Assembly: GCA_903852755.1 (NCBI GenBank)
Contig: CAINRS010000120.1
Span: 1-55,150, forward strand
Source: an uncultured Actinomycetes bacterium
GTDB taxonomy: Bacteria > Actinomycetota > Acidimicrobiia > Acidimicrobiales > Microtrichaceae
Length of the DNA: 55,150 nucleotides
Direction of reading: 5' to 3'
In this document: one piece after another, positions 1-9,287 of the stretch
Layout: each line of letters begins with the position of its first letter
How positions within the stretch are numbered: position 1 is the first letter of the stretch
Notes under the pieces: generated by a model
Told to the model about the DNA's origin: nothing
Database searches by the model: none
The model's input: only the letters and a program-made list of their open reading frames with translations
Made by a program: the position numbers and the translations under genes

Positions 1-1278
1 CGCGGCATGAAGGTGGTGCACTCCGCTGACGAGGCCGCCGCAGCACTCGAGTCCGCGCAGCGTGAGGCACTCGCCTACTTCGGCCGGGACGAGTGCTACA
101 TGGAGCGCTACCTGACCAAGCCGCGGCACGTCGAGGTGCAGCTCATCGCCGACACCCACGGCAACTGCGTCTACCTGGGCACCCGTGACTGCTCGGCACA
201 GCGTCGCCACCAGAAGCTCATCGAGGAGGCACCCGCCCCCGGCATCCCGGAGGAGATCCTCACCGCCATGGGTGAGGCGGCGGTGCAGGTGGCCCGGGGC
301 TGTGACTACGTCAACGCCGGCACCGTCGAGTTCCTCTACGCCGACGGCGACTTCTACTACCTCGAGATGAACACCCGTCTCCAGGTGGAGCACCCCGTGA
401 CCGAGCTCGTCACCGGGACCGACCTGGTCGAACTCCAGCTGCGCGTCGCGGCCGGCGAGCCACTGCCGTTCACGCAGGAGGACGTGCGGATCACCGGTCA
501 CGCCATCGAGTGCCGGAGCAACGCCGAGGACCCGGCCGGCGGCCAGTTCCTGCCGTCGCCCGGGCCGATCACGGCGCTGCACGTTCCGAGCGGCTTCGGG
601 ACCCGGTGGGACGGCGGGTACGAGGGCGGTGACGAGATCAGCCAGTACTACGACAACCTCGTCGGCAAGCTCTGCGTGTGGGGTCGGGACCGCGACGTTG
701 CCATCGCCAGGATGATCCGGGCGCTCGAGGAGATGCGGGTCGAGGGCATCGCCACCGTCATCGACGCCGACCTCGCGATCCTCCGGCACCCGGACTTCCG
801 GGAGATCGAGCACTCGACCAAGTGGGTCGAGGAGGTGCTCGACCTGTCCGGCGTCGGTGGTGCTGCCACCTCTGGTGACGAGTCCGACGCCGAGCCCAAG
901 GTGGAGCGGTCCGTCGACGTCGAGGTGAACGGTCGCCGCTTCGCGGTCAGGGTGTTCGTCCCGGAGTCGCAGGTCGGAGCCACAGCGGCGCCGTCCGGCG
1001 CCAAGCCCCGACCGAAGCGCGGCCGGTCAGGTGGCGCTGCATCGGTCACTGCCGGTTCGGGACAGATCACCGTGCCCATGCAGGGCACGATCGTCAAGGT
1101 GATGGTCGAACCCGGCGCCGAGGTAGCCGTGGGTGACCCGCTCGTCGTGCTCGAGGCCATGAAGATGGAGAACAACGTCGCCGCCGACGTGGCCGGCACC
1201 GTGACCGAGGTGCGAGTGGCTACGGGCGACTCCGTCGCTGCCGGTGACGTGGTCGTCGTGGTTGAGCCGGCTGGCTGA
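1..1278 (+). CDS. Acyl-CoA carboxylase alpha chain (biotin carboxylase + BCCP), 5'-truncated by window edge
   Basis: ATP-dependent carboxylation of biotin, which feeds acetyl- or propionyl-CoA carboxylation with a separate carboxyltransferase subunit. The frame is open from base 1, so the N-terminal part of the biotin carboxylase lies outside the window. What remains is the second half of the ATP-grasp domain (HVEVQLIAD, then EMNTRLQVEHPVTE, the catalytic and metal-binding stretch), the biotin carboxylase C-terminal domain (HAIECRSNAEDP), a variable linker and a C-terminal biotinyl domain. The biotinylated lysine sits in EAMKMEN (codon 1162-1164). The fused BC-BCCP layout is the actinobacterial AccA-type alpha chain. 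No beta chain is nearby in the window, so the acyl-CoA substrate cannot be assigned. Confidence 0.95.
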   Translation, partial: RGMKVVHSADEAAAALESAQREALAYFGRDECYMERYLTKPRHVEVQLIADTHGNCVYLGTRDCSAQRRHQKLIEEAPAPGIPEEILTAMGEAAVQVARGCDYVNAGTVEFLYADGDFYYLEMNTRLQVEHPVTELVTGTDLVELQLRVAAGEPLPFTQEDVRITGHAIECRSNAEDPAGGQFLPSPGPITALHVPSGFGTRWDGGYEGGDEISQYYDNLVGKLCVWGRDRDVAIARMIRALEEMRVEGIATVIDADLAILRHPDFREIEHSTKWVEEVLDLSGVGGAATSGDESDAEPKVERSVDVEVNGRRFAVRVFVPESQVGATAAPSGAKPRPKRGRSGGAASVTAGSGQITVPMQGTIVKVMVEPGAEVAVGDPLVVLEAMKMENNVAADVAGTVTEVRVATGDSVAAGDVVVVVEPAG

Positions 1279-1696
1279 GCCCCAGCTGACAGATGCAACT
1301 GACAGTCAACGTCTGCTGACCCGAGCACGCACCCCACGACGACCGTGGGCACCGAATGGTGGGGCGTCCCGATCACGAGGGAGTCCCCTTCGAACCGGTC
1401 ACCCTCCGTTGTCGTGCATCCCGCATGTCGTGCATCCCGCACCGTGGTCGGCGGGATCTGAGCCTCTGTCCCCGTGTGGCGCGGCATCTCGTGCGGTGCA
1501 GGGCCGGGAACGGACGCACGCGCCGCTCACGGTCCTCGCACCGGGTCCGACTCGACCCCTGCGTTCCCAGCCTTCCGGTCGGACTCCACCACAGGCGGCT
1601 CTCCTGCAACGGTCGATCCTCGGCCCCTGAGTGGTCAATTAGCATCCCCTCGGTGCTGGAACTCGATCTCGCCACAGAAGAACGACCCAACGAGAG
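1279..1696. other. Intergenic region, 418 bp, no supported gene
   Basis: This is the only gap over 300 bp. Open frames on both strands here are rich in Arg, Pro and Ser, resemble no family and overlap one another, so I read them as GC-driven noise. The stretch holds a 16-bp near-perfect tandem duplication (1411-1442) and ends in a comparatively AT-rich patch (about 1636-1696) that probably carries the promoter of the following mannosyltransferase gene. I see no convincing terminator hairpin after the carboxylase. Confidence 0.6.
1411..1442. repeat. 16-bp tandem duplication
   Basis: Two adjacent copies of GTCGTGCATCCCGCAT (1411-1426 and 1427-1442) differ only in the last base. They lie in the non-coding gap. 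No function is evident. Confidence 0.75.
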
Positions 1697-2911
1697 ATGA
1701 GGGACGATCCGGAACCAATCGAGCGACGAGTCGTTCGGCGAACGGCCCGTTCCAGGGCGCAGCCGAGCCCCGCAGATCAGGCCGCTCTGCCCGATGAACC
1801 GCAGCGCCGTTTCGATCTGGCGTGGGTTCTCGTGGCCTACGGGGTATCGAGACTCGCGGTCTTCTTCGTGGCCACGGTTGCGACGTGGTATGCGCGCCCG
1901 CTCAGCGTCGTCGATGGCCTCACCGGGTGGGATGCCTCCTGGTACCTCCGGATCGCCCGAGAGGGTTACGCCGACTCCCTCGCGAATGAGGGCTTCGGGA
2001 ATCGGTGGGGATTCTTCCCGGCTCTCCCGGGACTCATCCGGTTCGTGAACCAGGCGACTCCCTTCGACTGGGAGACGTCGGGGGTGCTCGTGGCCCTCAT
2101 CGTCGGCGGACTCGCCGTGATCGCGGTGTATCTCGCAGTCCGGGAGATTCTCGGACGCCGGGTCGCACTCGCCACTGCGACCCTGATCTGCTTCCTACCC
2201 AACGCCTACACACTGAGCATGGTGTACACCGAAGGGCTCTTCCTGGCCTGTGCAGGTTTCTGCCTCTACTTCCTCTCCCGCCGCAGGTGGGAGCTCGCCG
2301 GACTCGCAGCACTGCTCGGCGGAACGACGCGGAGCGCTGGAGTGGTGCTGATTGCGTGCTGCGCGTTTGAGGGAGTCCGAGCCGCCTTCGGCGATCGATC
2401 CTGGCGTCCGCTGACAGCGCCGCTCATTGCACCGCTCGGGCTGGTCGGGGTCATGACCCTCGCATGGGTCCGGATCGGCGAACCACTCGCCTTCGTGAAG
2501 GCCCAAGAGGCGTGGAACAACGAATTCGACTGGTTTCGGCCGTTCTACCGCGGGGCGACCGGGGTTCTCACCGAAGGTGCCAGTTGGGTGAACGCTCAGT
2601 CGGTGGTGGCGACCTCGGCGGTCCTCGTCGCACTCCTCGGCGTCGGAGTGATGATGCGAACTGGCGGAATCCCAGCGATCTGGTGGATCTACTCGATCGG
2701 GATCCTGGTCGTTGCGATCAGCCCCGTCTGGCTCTCTCCTGTCCCTCGGTACCTCCTCCCAGCCTTTCCGCTCGCTGCAGTCGTCATCAACCGACTTCCG
2801 GAGACCGCACGGACGCCGCTGATCTCCGCCTCCGGAGTCATGATGGGAGCACTCGCACTCGGAACCTTCACGTCCATCGTCAACTGGCAGTCCGCCCCAC
2901 TCTTCCCCTGA
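1697..2911 (+). CDS. PIG-V-like integral membrane mannosyltransferase (GT-C)
   Basis: Polytopic membrane glycosyltransferase expected to use a polyprenyl-phosphate sugar on the outer face of the membrane. After a charged, cytoplasmic-looking N terminus (about 40 residues) comes a first membrane segment and then WDASWYLRIAREGYAD, the PIG-V/GT-C signature with the acidic residue of the first extracytoplasmic loop. Further hydrophobic segments follow to the C terminus; 404 residues is typical of bacterial PIG-V proteins. The ATG at 1697 is preceded by a poorly spaced GAGAG, so the start is only moderately secure. It converges on the methyltransferase gene at the end of the glycan cluster and probably decorates the same polymer or a lipid-linked glycan. 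The substrate is not deducible. Confidence 0.8.
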   Translation: MRDDPEPIERRVVRRTARSRAQPSPADQAALPDEPQRRFDLAWVLVAYGVSRLAVFFVATVATWYARPLSVVDGLTGWDASWYLRIAREGYADSLANEGFGNRWGFFPALPGLIRFVNQATPFDWETSGVLVALIVGGLAVIAVYLAVREILGRRVALATATLICFLPNAYTLSMVYTEGLFLACAGFCLYFLSRRRWELAGLAALLGGTTRSAGVVLIACCAFEGVRAAFGDRSWRPLTAPLIAPLGLVGVMTLAWVRIGEPLAFVKAQEAWNNEFDWFRPFYRGATGVLTEGASWVNAQSVVATSAVLVALLGVGVMMRTGGIPAIWWIYSIGILVVAISPVWLSPVPRYLLPAFPLAAVVINRLPETARTPLISASGVMMGALALGTFTSIVNWQSAPLFP

Positions 2912-3065
2912 CCGTCTCGGTCCGGAACCGGAATTGATCAGCCGTCCACGTTCACCTCAGGGAGTTCGGGACTGGATGTTGACGGTCGGCAGCTGGCGTC
3001 GCACTCCGCAACCGAACGTGACCACCACAGCACCCAATCGCTGCTCCAGTCGACCCGGGGCCGAG

Positions 3066-4424
3066 TCACCGCTGGCCGCGGGATCTCCAGCGTCGTAGGA
3101 GCGACCACGGGCCACGACGAAGCCGCCGGAGCAACTCCCGGAACTGCATCGGTGATGCATCGGATTGACCCGAGTGAGGAGGGGGCACGTCGAGGGATTC
3201 AACCCACGGTCGTGCGATCGCTTCGGCGAACACCGAACCAGCGATGGGCCGCAGTTCCTCGGGACTGGTTTTCTGGTCGATCTCTGCGAGGATGTCGAGC
3301 ATCAGTCGGAGACGGCCTGGATCGACCTTCTGGTCAGCGCTGACACACCTCCCCATCCACTCGACGGTGTCGTGGAGCCCGGTGAAGGTACCCGACTCCA
3401 CGATGTCCCAATCCCGTAACAGGTGCTGGAGACCGAAGATGGTGACGTTGAAGTAGTGCGACGGCACTGCGTGCAGCGGCTGCATGAACGCCACCTCGCA
3501 GTAGAGCGTCCCGCCCGGCCTGAGCACCCGACGCATCTCATCCACCGCCTGTTGCGGGTCCGGCACGTGCTCGAGGACCGCCTGGCTCAGGACGAGATCG
3601 AGCGAACCGGTCCGGAAGGGCAGCCGCAGTCCGTCGGCGAACAGATCAGGGAGCTCGAATCTCATGTACTCGAGATTGATGACCCGAGGGTCACCGAACC
3701 GGCGGTCTCCCCCACCCAGGTCGACGGCGATCGCCCCATCGGGCAGTCGTTCGACCAGTTCTGCGAAGCGTTGCGGAAAGCCGTTCCCCCGGTTGACTGG
3801 GCTCTGATCGGGGAGCGGGGCATCGATCGGTCGCCGCAGGATGTCGAGGCGGTTCACGACCACCTGGTCGCCCCCCGCCGCCGGGCTGCGCTGACCGGTC
3901 GGGAGGATCTCCAGGCGATGCGCACCGTCCGACAGCCCCACGAGGTCCACCAGGACGAACTCGGTCTCGGACCTGAAGAGCTCCTCCCTGCAGACCAACT
4001 CTCCGTCGATCAACAGGTCCACACTGCCACTCCAGCTGTGTGCGAAGAACGTGATCGAGATACCGATCCCCCGAAAGTCCACGTGGGCCCGGTGAGGCCC
4101 AGAACCCTCGGTCCTCAGGCCCTCCCAGCCCGACTGCCACTCGCCCTCCACGACCAGAGCGCCCTGGTCGACAGCCACAGGAACCCGGACCTGCCCTCCC
4201 GGCACCCGGTGATCACGCGCCCGCTCCAGATCGGCTGGACGGAAGCTGATGGCGTAGCTCTCCACCACACCGACGACTCCGTGAACCCGACACCCGAGAT
4301 CGGCATCGACGATCAGCCCCCGATGCCGAACGACTCCAGCAAGTGTCAGGCTCCCACCGCAAGTCGGGCAGGCCAACGTCGCAATCAGCGAATCCTGACG
4401 GAGCTGCGCAGCTCGAGCGTCCAT
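3066..4424 (-). CDS. Zinc-ribbon / beta-sandwich / class I methyltransferase protein
   Basis: Three-part protein of 452 residues. The N terminus has a Trm112-like zinc ribbon (CPTC near residue 20, then CRVH near 46). Residues about 75-200 are beta-rich and resemble a carbohydrate-binding sandwich, with FRGIGISITFFAHSWSG. The C-terminal half is a methyltransferase type 11 domain with VDLGGGDRRFG as a divergent SAM motif I and LSQAVLEHVPDPQQAVDEM downstream. The ATG at 4424 overlaps the stop of the preceding gene as TGATG, so the two are translationally coupled; a GTG lies one codon earlier at 4427. Last gene of the minus-strand glycan operon. Coupling to the fused transferase suggests sugar or chain-end methylation, but the acceptor is unknown. 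Confidence 0.8.
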   Translation of the reverse strand: MDARAAQLRQDSLIATLACPTCGGSLTLAGVVRHRGLIVDADLGCRVHGVVGVVESYAISFRPADLERARDHRVPGGQVRVPVAVDQGALVVEGEWQSGWEGLRTEGSGPHRAHVDFRGIGISITFFAHSWSGSVDLLIDGELVCREELFRSETEFVLVDLVGLSDGAHRLEILPTGQRSPAAGGDQVVVNRLDILRRPIDAPLPDQSPVNRGNGFPQRFAELVERLPDGAIAVDLGGGDRRFGDPRVINLEYMRFELPDLFADGLRLPFRTGSLDLVLSQAVLEHVPDPQQAVDEMRRVLRPGGTLYCEVAFMQPLHAVPSHYFNVTIFGLQHLLRDWDIVESGTFTGLHDTVEWMGRCVSADQKVDPGRLRLMLDILAEIDQKTSPEELRPIAGSVFAEAIARPWVESLDVPPPHSGQSDASPMQFRELLRRLRRGPWSLLRRWRSRGQR

Positions 4425-7400
4425 CACAGCGGGTCCCCTGGGTTCACAGCGGTCAACTCCATCTCGAACGTCCCGACGTTCCGGCGGGCGACGGCCACGA
4501 CGTCGATGTCAGTGAATCCGACACGTTCGAGGATGCCGGTGAGCGACGTGGCGTCGAGCACGGTGAAGTGATCGTCTCCCGAGTAGTCCTGAAGACCGAA
4601 CATCGCCGTCCGGAACTGCTCAAACGACAGCGCATCGTTGGCAACCGCGTCGATCAGAGCCGCCCCATCCGGGCACACGATTCGAAGCCGACCGCCGGGG
4701 CGAAGGAGGCTCCGCCAGTACGGAAGAATCACGGTCTCCAGCTCGTGCAGACGGAAGTGCTCAACGAGATGTTCGGAGTCGATCTCATCAGCAGTACCGG
4801 CAGGCACGGGCAGCCTGCGGACATCGGCCACAACGTCGACCTGTTCGAGGGGTCGAGCGTCCACGTTGATGTATCCGGTCTTGGGCTTCTCACCGCAGCC
4901 GAGGTTGAGTCGGATCGATCCTCGACGGCCGTCCACGAGTGCAGCCCATCCGCCGGGAGCGAGCACCCTTGGTTCCGGAACGGCGAGCAAGTCAGGGGAA
5001 GCAGGTAGGCGCTCACGCATGTCGAGCGCCATTGCCTCCTGCTTCCGTTGCAGCACGTTGAGCCAGTCAGCGAGTTGGTCGAACCCTCGTTCCTGCTGAG
5101 ACCTGAGTTCATGCAGACGCGCTGCAACGAGTCGATCAACCTCTGCGTAGCGGCCGAACAGCGCGTTCACGTCATCGGTCTCACTCCCGACGTGCGTCGA
5201 TTCGGCGAGTTGCGCGACCACCTCACGGACGTCTCGCACCTGACGTTCGATGCCGACCACCCCGGTCTGGAGGGTTGCCAACTGGTGAGGAGTGCGTGAC
5301 GCCCGCCGCACTGTGGAGACGACTCTGGACACCCGTCGACCCAACGACGCGATGTCCACCGGTGTACGAGCGCCCCTGGTCGCCTCACCCTCCGCCGGGC
5401 GGTCATGACCGAGTAGTCGCTCCGGCCACTCGTCGGGAATCCCCTTGGCACGCGCCTCGTCGCTACCGACCACCAACCAGAGCAGTTCCGCCCGGGTTGT
5501 TCCAGCTCGCAATGCTGCAACATTCGACTGGACCTCGTGAGGATCGGCTTGCCTGAACAGGACGGTCTCGTAGAGCCGGCTCACGAACACGCCGTCGTCA
5601 GGATCCGCGATGAACCACCGGACAGCGTCGGCGAGCGCCTGATCCCAGCGGGGAGCGACCTCGAGTCGCCAACCCGGGCCGAGCAGGGAGTGATGCCACG
5701 GATCCGCGGCCACGCCGTCGACGAGATCCAGCCGATTGCCTCCCTTGGCGAGGTGGGCCAACTGGACCTCCCGTTCCCATTGCTCCGGACTCCGGTCGCG
5801 AAGGAGCCGGTAGACCCCTTCGACGAGACTCGCATCATCGGAGACCAAGAGACGCACCAGCTCGCCGGTCCTGTTCCTTGGCTGATTCGACGGATCGAGC
5901 AACTCAGAGGCCACAGACTCAGCAGACGCCGCCTCGACACCCGCACCGACCAACACCGGGGCGAGGACCGACGGTGAGAGCCAGTCTCCGGTGGGCCCGC
6001 TGTCAGCGAAGGAGACGTATGCCTGCTCAATCCGGCGGATGGCGATCGATAGCTCCCAGTACTCCTCGAACAGTCGACGCGAACGATCTCCCATCTCCTC
6101 ACGCCGCTGCGGATCGGTCAACATCCGCAAGAGCGCTTCGAACAGAGCGGTGGAGTCACCCGGCGCGACCAGTTCACCGTTTCCATCGACGATGTCCGTC
6201 ACGCCACCTGATGAACAAGCGACCACCGGTCTCCCGTGGGCCATGGCTTCGAGCAGGACGAATCCGAAGGACTCGTAGCGCGACGGCGCACAGAAGACGT
6301 CGCAACCGGCGTATCGGCGAGCGAGCTCGTCTCCGCTCACCTCACCGACGAAGTGGACACGCTCGAGGAATGACGCTCCCCGGTGCTGTTCCTCGAAGTG
6401 CTCCCGATAGGTCATCCCCAATTCGGTGTTCGGCGTGTCGCGTCCGACGAGCGTGACGTGGAGTTCCGGGAGTCGCTCCAGCAGGGCCGGAATTGCGTCG
6501 AGGAGGATGTCGACTCCCTTCCGTCGTTCCATTCGCCCGACGAACAGCAGCTCCAGTCCCTCGCCGGCCTCCCTCAGGGGAACGACATCCTCCGAAACGT
6601 CCCGGAGGCCGAAGTGGACGAGTTCGATCTTCCCATCAGTGAACCGCCGGGCATCGGAGGACGTCGCCCGACTGTTGGCATGCAGGATCGGACTCAGCCG
6701 GAGGGACTCGGCTTCGAGGCGCCGCAAGGCGCGGACGTGGGGATTCTCCTCCCAGGTCGGGAGCAACTCGACGACTTTGTCGATCGTGGTGTGCAGCGTC
6801 GTGACGGTCGGGAATCGGCCGTCGAGTGAGCAGAGGAGATTCTCACAGTTCCAGATTGGGGCTGACACCAAGTTGAGCGGACGTCGTTGATGCAGACGCA
6901 CCACCTCTCCGTAGAGCGCCGCAGCATGCAGGAAATTGTGCCGCAGCACCGATGTCTCGAGACCCGGGATGTACGGATCACCGACGTGCACCCGGTGGAC
7001 CCACACGTCGTTCTCCACATCAATCCGCGGGACATCATCAGACCGAGTCACAACGTGCACCTCGTGTCCGAGCGCAGCGAGACCGCTGGCCGTCTCCTCG
7101 GTGAACCGGCCGATTCCCCCGACGTCCGGCGGGTACTCACCGGATACGAAACAGAACCTCCGAGTGGGGCCCTCGGGTCTGACCGTCGGGAACCTCCTGA
7201 ATTCGACCGAGGGTGGGGGGCCGATCTCTACCGATCTGCGCTCAGCTCGAAGTCCGAGTTCGATTCCGTCCGCAACACCCCGGTGCACCCGATCGACGAA
7301 CAACTCGACAGCCCCATCGTCAGCCCCGTGCTCTCGGAGCTCGTTCGAGCCATTCACGAGGACCGAACGAACCCAGTCGGCGAGATCGACGAGCACAGCG

Positions 7401-8140
7401 CCCCGATTGCTCTCGACCACGTTCGACAGAGCGAAGTAGTGCCGGTTCTTCACCGCCGGGTACGGGTTCGTCCAGACCGTCCTCGTTGCACGAAGGTGGC
7501 TCGGCAGGAAGCGGTGGTGCACTGCGGCACCGTCGAGCTGAACGAGGCGGTAACCAGCATCGACGAGACGCATGCACACCTCTGTCTCGTCGAGGTAGTA
7601 CTCGATTGTCTCGTCGAATCCGCCGATCTCGACGAGCGCCTCCCGTCGAAAGCTGCAGTTGGTCCCCTGGAGGTACAGGAATGGATCTGCTCCCGGGTAG
7701 AGGTACTCGTCGAAGGGTGGGAAGACGTCGAAGCGTGGGTGTCCCGTACGTCCGCAGACCGAGTACCGGTACTGCAGCTCCAGACCGGTGTGGTCGAACA
7801 CGAGCCCTCCGACACCTGCGACGAGTGGATCGTCGAAACCAGCTGCGAGCCCTTCGAGCCAGTCGGGTTCGGGGATTGCATCGTCGTCGATGAAGGCGAC
7901 GACCTCACCTGCGGAAGCGGCGATTCCCTTGTTCCGTGATCGGCCGAGATGCGCTGCGTCGAGGTCGACCACCCGGAGGTAGTCCGACCACTCAGCGAGA
8001 ACATCGGCAGTACCGTCAGTGGACGGTCCGTTGACCACGACGACTTCGAACTCGTCGTGGGACTGCCGGGAGAGTCCGCGGAGGGTGTCGGGCAGACTGG
8101 CTGCTCGGTTGAAGGTGTTGATGACGACCGAGAACCTCAC
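4424..8140 (-). CDS. GT2-GT4-DUF4214-coiled coil-methyltransferase fusion
   Basis: Giant cytoplasmic glycan enzyme of about 1238 residues. The start is the GTG at 8140, which has GGAGGG six bases upstream; an in-frame GTG at 8173 lacks such a site. In order: a GT2 domain (about 3-290: VVINTFNRAASL, FIDDDAIPEPDW, then YYLDETEVCMRL); a GT4 domain (about 327-710: SGEYPPDVGGIGRFTEE, LFVGRMERRKGVDIL, then PSRYESFGFVLLEAM); two repeats resembling DUF4214 (about 767-897, for example FVSRLYETVLFRQADP); a helical, Glu/Arg/Gln-rich, coiled-coil-like stretch (about 930-1047); and a methyltransferase (about 1073-1238) with LNLGCGEKP as motif I. Known family roles: two sugar transfers plus SAM-dependent methylation. 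Inference: polymer assembly, length measurement and termination in one chain. It is coupled to the methyltransferase gene that follows. Confidence 0.85.
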   Translation of the reverse strand: MRFSVVINTFNRAASLPDTLRGLSRQSHDEFEVVVVNGPSTDGTADVLAEWSDYLRVVDLDAAHLGRSRNKGIAASAGEVVAFIDDDAIPEPDWLEGLAAGFDDPLVAGVGGLVFDHTGLELQYRYSVCGRTGHPRFDVFPPFDEYLYPGADPFLYLQGTNCSFRREALVEIGGFDETIEYYLDETEVCMRLVDAGYRLVQLDGAAVHHRFLPSHLRATRTVWTNPYPAVKNRHYFALSNVVESNRGAVLVDLADWVRSVLVNGSNELREHGADDGAVELFVDRVHRGVADGIELGLRAERRSVEIGPPPSVEFRRFPTVRPEGPTRRFCFVSGEYPPDVGGIGRFTEETASGLAALGHEVHVVTRSDDVPRIDVENDVWVHRVHVGDPYIPGLETSVLRHNFLHAAALYGEVVRLHQRRPLNLVSAPIWNCENLLCSLDGRFPTVTTLHTTIDKVVELLPTWEENPHVRALRRLEAESLRLSPILHANSRATSSDARRFTDGKIELVHFGLRDVSEDVVPLREAGEGLELLFVGRMERRKGVDILLDAIPALLERLPELHVTLVGRDTPNTELGMTYREHFEEQHRGASFLERVHFVGEVSGDELARRYAGCDVFCAPSRYESFGFVLLEAMAHGRPVVACSSGGVTDIVDGNGELVAPGDSTALFEALLRMLTDPQRREEMGDRSRRLFEEYWELSIAIRRIEQAYVSFADSGPTGDWLSPSVLAPVLVGAGVEAASAESVASELLDPSNQPRNRTGELVRLLVSDDASLVEGVYRLLRDRSPEQWEREVQLAHLAKGGNRLDLVDGVAADPWHHSLLGPGWRLEVAPRWDQALADAVRWFIADPDDGVFVSRLYETVLFRQADPHEVQSNVAALRAGTTRAELLWLVVGSDEARAKGIPDEWPERLLGHDRPAEGEATRGARTPVDIASLGRRVSRVVSTVRRASRTPHQLATLQTGVVGIERQVRDVREVVAQLAESTHVGSETDDVNALFGRYAEVDRLVAARLHELRSQQERGFDQLADWLNVLQRKQEAMALDMRERLPASPDLLAVPEPRVLAPGGWAALVDGRRGSIRLNLGCGEKPKTGYINVDARPLEQVDVVADVRRLPVPAGTADEIDSEHLVEHFRLHELETVILPYWRSLLRPGGRLRIVCPDGAALIDAVANDALSFEQFRTAMFGLQDYSGDDHFTVLDATSLTGILERVGFTDIDVVAVARRNVGTFEMELTAVNPGDPL

Positions 8141-8297
8141 GACGAACCCTCCGAGTTGGGGCCGGGCCCCCACGATTCAACGCCCATGAGCCAGAGCCCT
8201 GGACGCGCTGACGCCCAGACGACAGTGACACGGCAGGTCTCCGGCACGGAGTGCGGAGTGTACGCTGCGTCTGGTCCGGGATACCGGTGTCCGGCCC

Positions 8298-9287
8298 TCA
8301 CGTCGAACTCGCAGTGGTATCAGCCGCTCCTCCGAGTAGCACCGATGCATGATCGAGTCCGAACTCGTCCAGAGCCGACAGGATCTCTGCCACGGAGGTC
8401 ACCTCACGCAGGCCGTCAGCAACCAGCACGTGTGAACGGTCTGCCGCTGCTATGTGCTCGTCCAGTTCCATCGGGTCACCGCCGAGGCCGATGATCCCCG
8501 TCGGCCAGAACTCGATCAGGATCGTCGGGCGGGCACGCTCGATGACCCGGCGAGCGCCTCTGAGCACCTCGAGATCGGCACCCTGCGCATCGCACGCGAG
8601 CACCCTGGGCACTGCGTGATCCGGCAGGAGGTCGTCGAGCGTCACGATCGGCACCGGTCGGCTGCCGACCTCGAATGGATTGAGGGCGATCCGATGATCT
8701 CCGGAGTTATCGGGCGACAGCGACAACCGCGTCACACCCGTTGTGGCACCCGCCGCAGCGAGGATCGGCAGGACGTTTCGAACACCGTTCATGTCGAGGT
8801 TGTAGGTCAACAGTCGAAAGTTCTCCACCGACGGCTCAATCGCCACGACACGACCGGCGGGACCGACCGACCGGGCGAGGAGCAAGGTCGTGTAGCCGAC
8901 GTTCGCCCCGACGTTGAGCGCCAGTTCGCCCGGGTGCACGATCGACCTGAGCACCGAACTCTCGAATCGCTCCCAGTGACCGTGATCCCGTACGTGGGTG
9001 CGGATGAAGCGGTCGTACGCCGGGAACGCGAGGCGCCCGACGTCTGACTCGATGATCTCAATGCCGAGCGACCGTCCGTCGAGGAAGTCCCGGAGCGCAG
9101 CACCCTGGTGGGTCACGACACCGGCCCCGTCGACCTCTCCCGACTGGACCGCTCCGTAGAGTTCGAGGGGTGCGAAGGGCACCGTCGCTCGGGAACCGTC
9201 GCTCACCTTCTCATCCTCGACGGGGGGAAGCCCACCGAGCGCGCGAACCAGACGTTGGAGACCACGCCGTGGGCGCTCGGAGGGCAT
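8298..9287 (-). CDS. FkbM-family SAM-dependent methyltransferase
   Basis: FkbM-type O-methyltransferase, 329 residues. The SAM-binding core is clear: ELALNVGANVGYTTLLLA (motif I), VVAIEPSVENFRLL (acidic motif II), then VPIVTLDDLLPDH and LACDAQGADLEVLRGA, the conserved FkbM block. The ATG at 9287 overlaps the stop of the upstream Wzt gene as TGATG, so this start is preferred over the ATG at 9299. Members of this family methylate sugar hydroxyls or polyketides. Placement directly after the exporter ATPase argues for a glycan substrate. About 150 bases of non-coding sequence separate it from the fused transferase downstream. Confidence 0.88.
   Translation of the reverse strand: MPSERPRRGLQRLVRALGGLPPVEDEKVSDGSRATVPFAPLELYGAVQSGEVDGAGVVTHQGAALRDFLDGRSLGIEIIESDVGRLAFPAYDRFIRTHVRDHGHWERFESSVLRSIVHPGELALNVGANVGYTTLLLARSVGPAGRVVAIEPSVENFRLLTYNLDMNGVRNVLPILAAAGATTGVTRLSLSPDNSGDHRIALNPFEVGSRPVPIVTLDDLLPDHAVPRVLACDAQGADLEVLRGARRVIERARPTILIEFWPTGIIGLGGDPMELDEHIAAADRSHVLVADGLREVTSVAEILSALDEFGLDHASVLLGGAADTTASST

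Noticed and set aside
1279-1696. Small open frames on both strands in the intergenic gap
   Set aside because: They overlap in several frames, are Arg/Pro/Ser-rich, and have neither ribosome sites nor the TANNNT start pattern.
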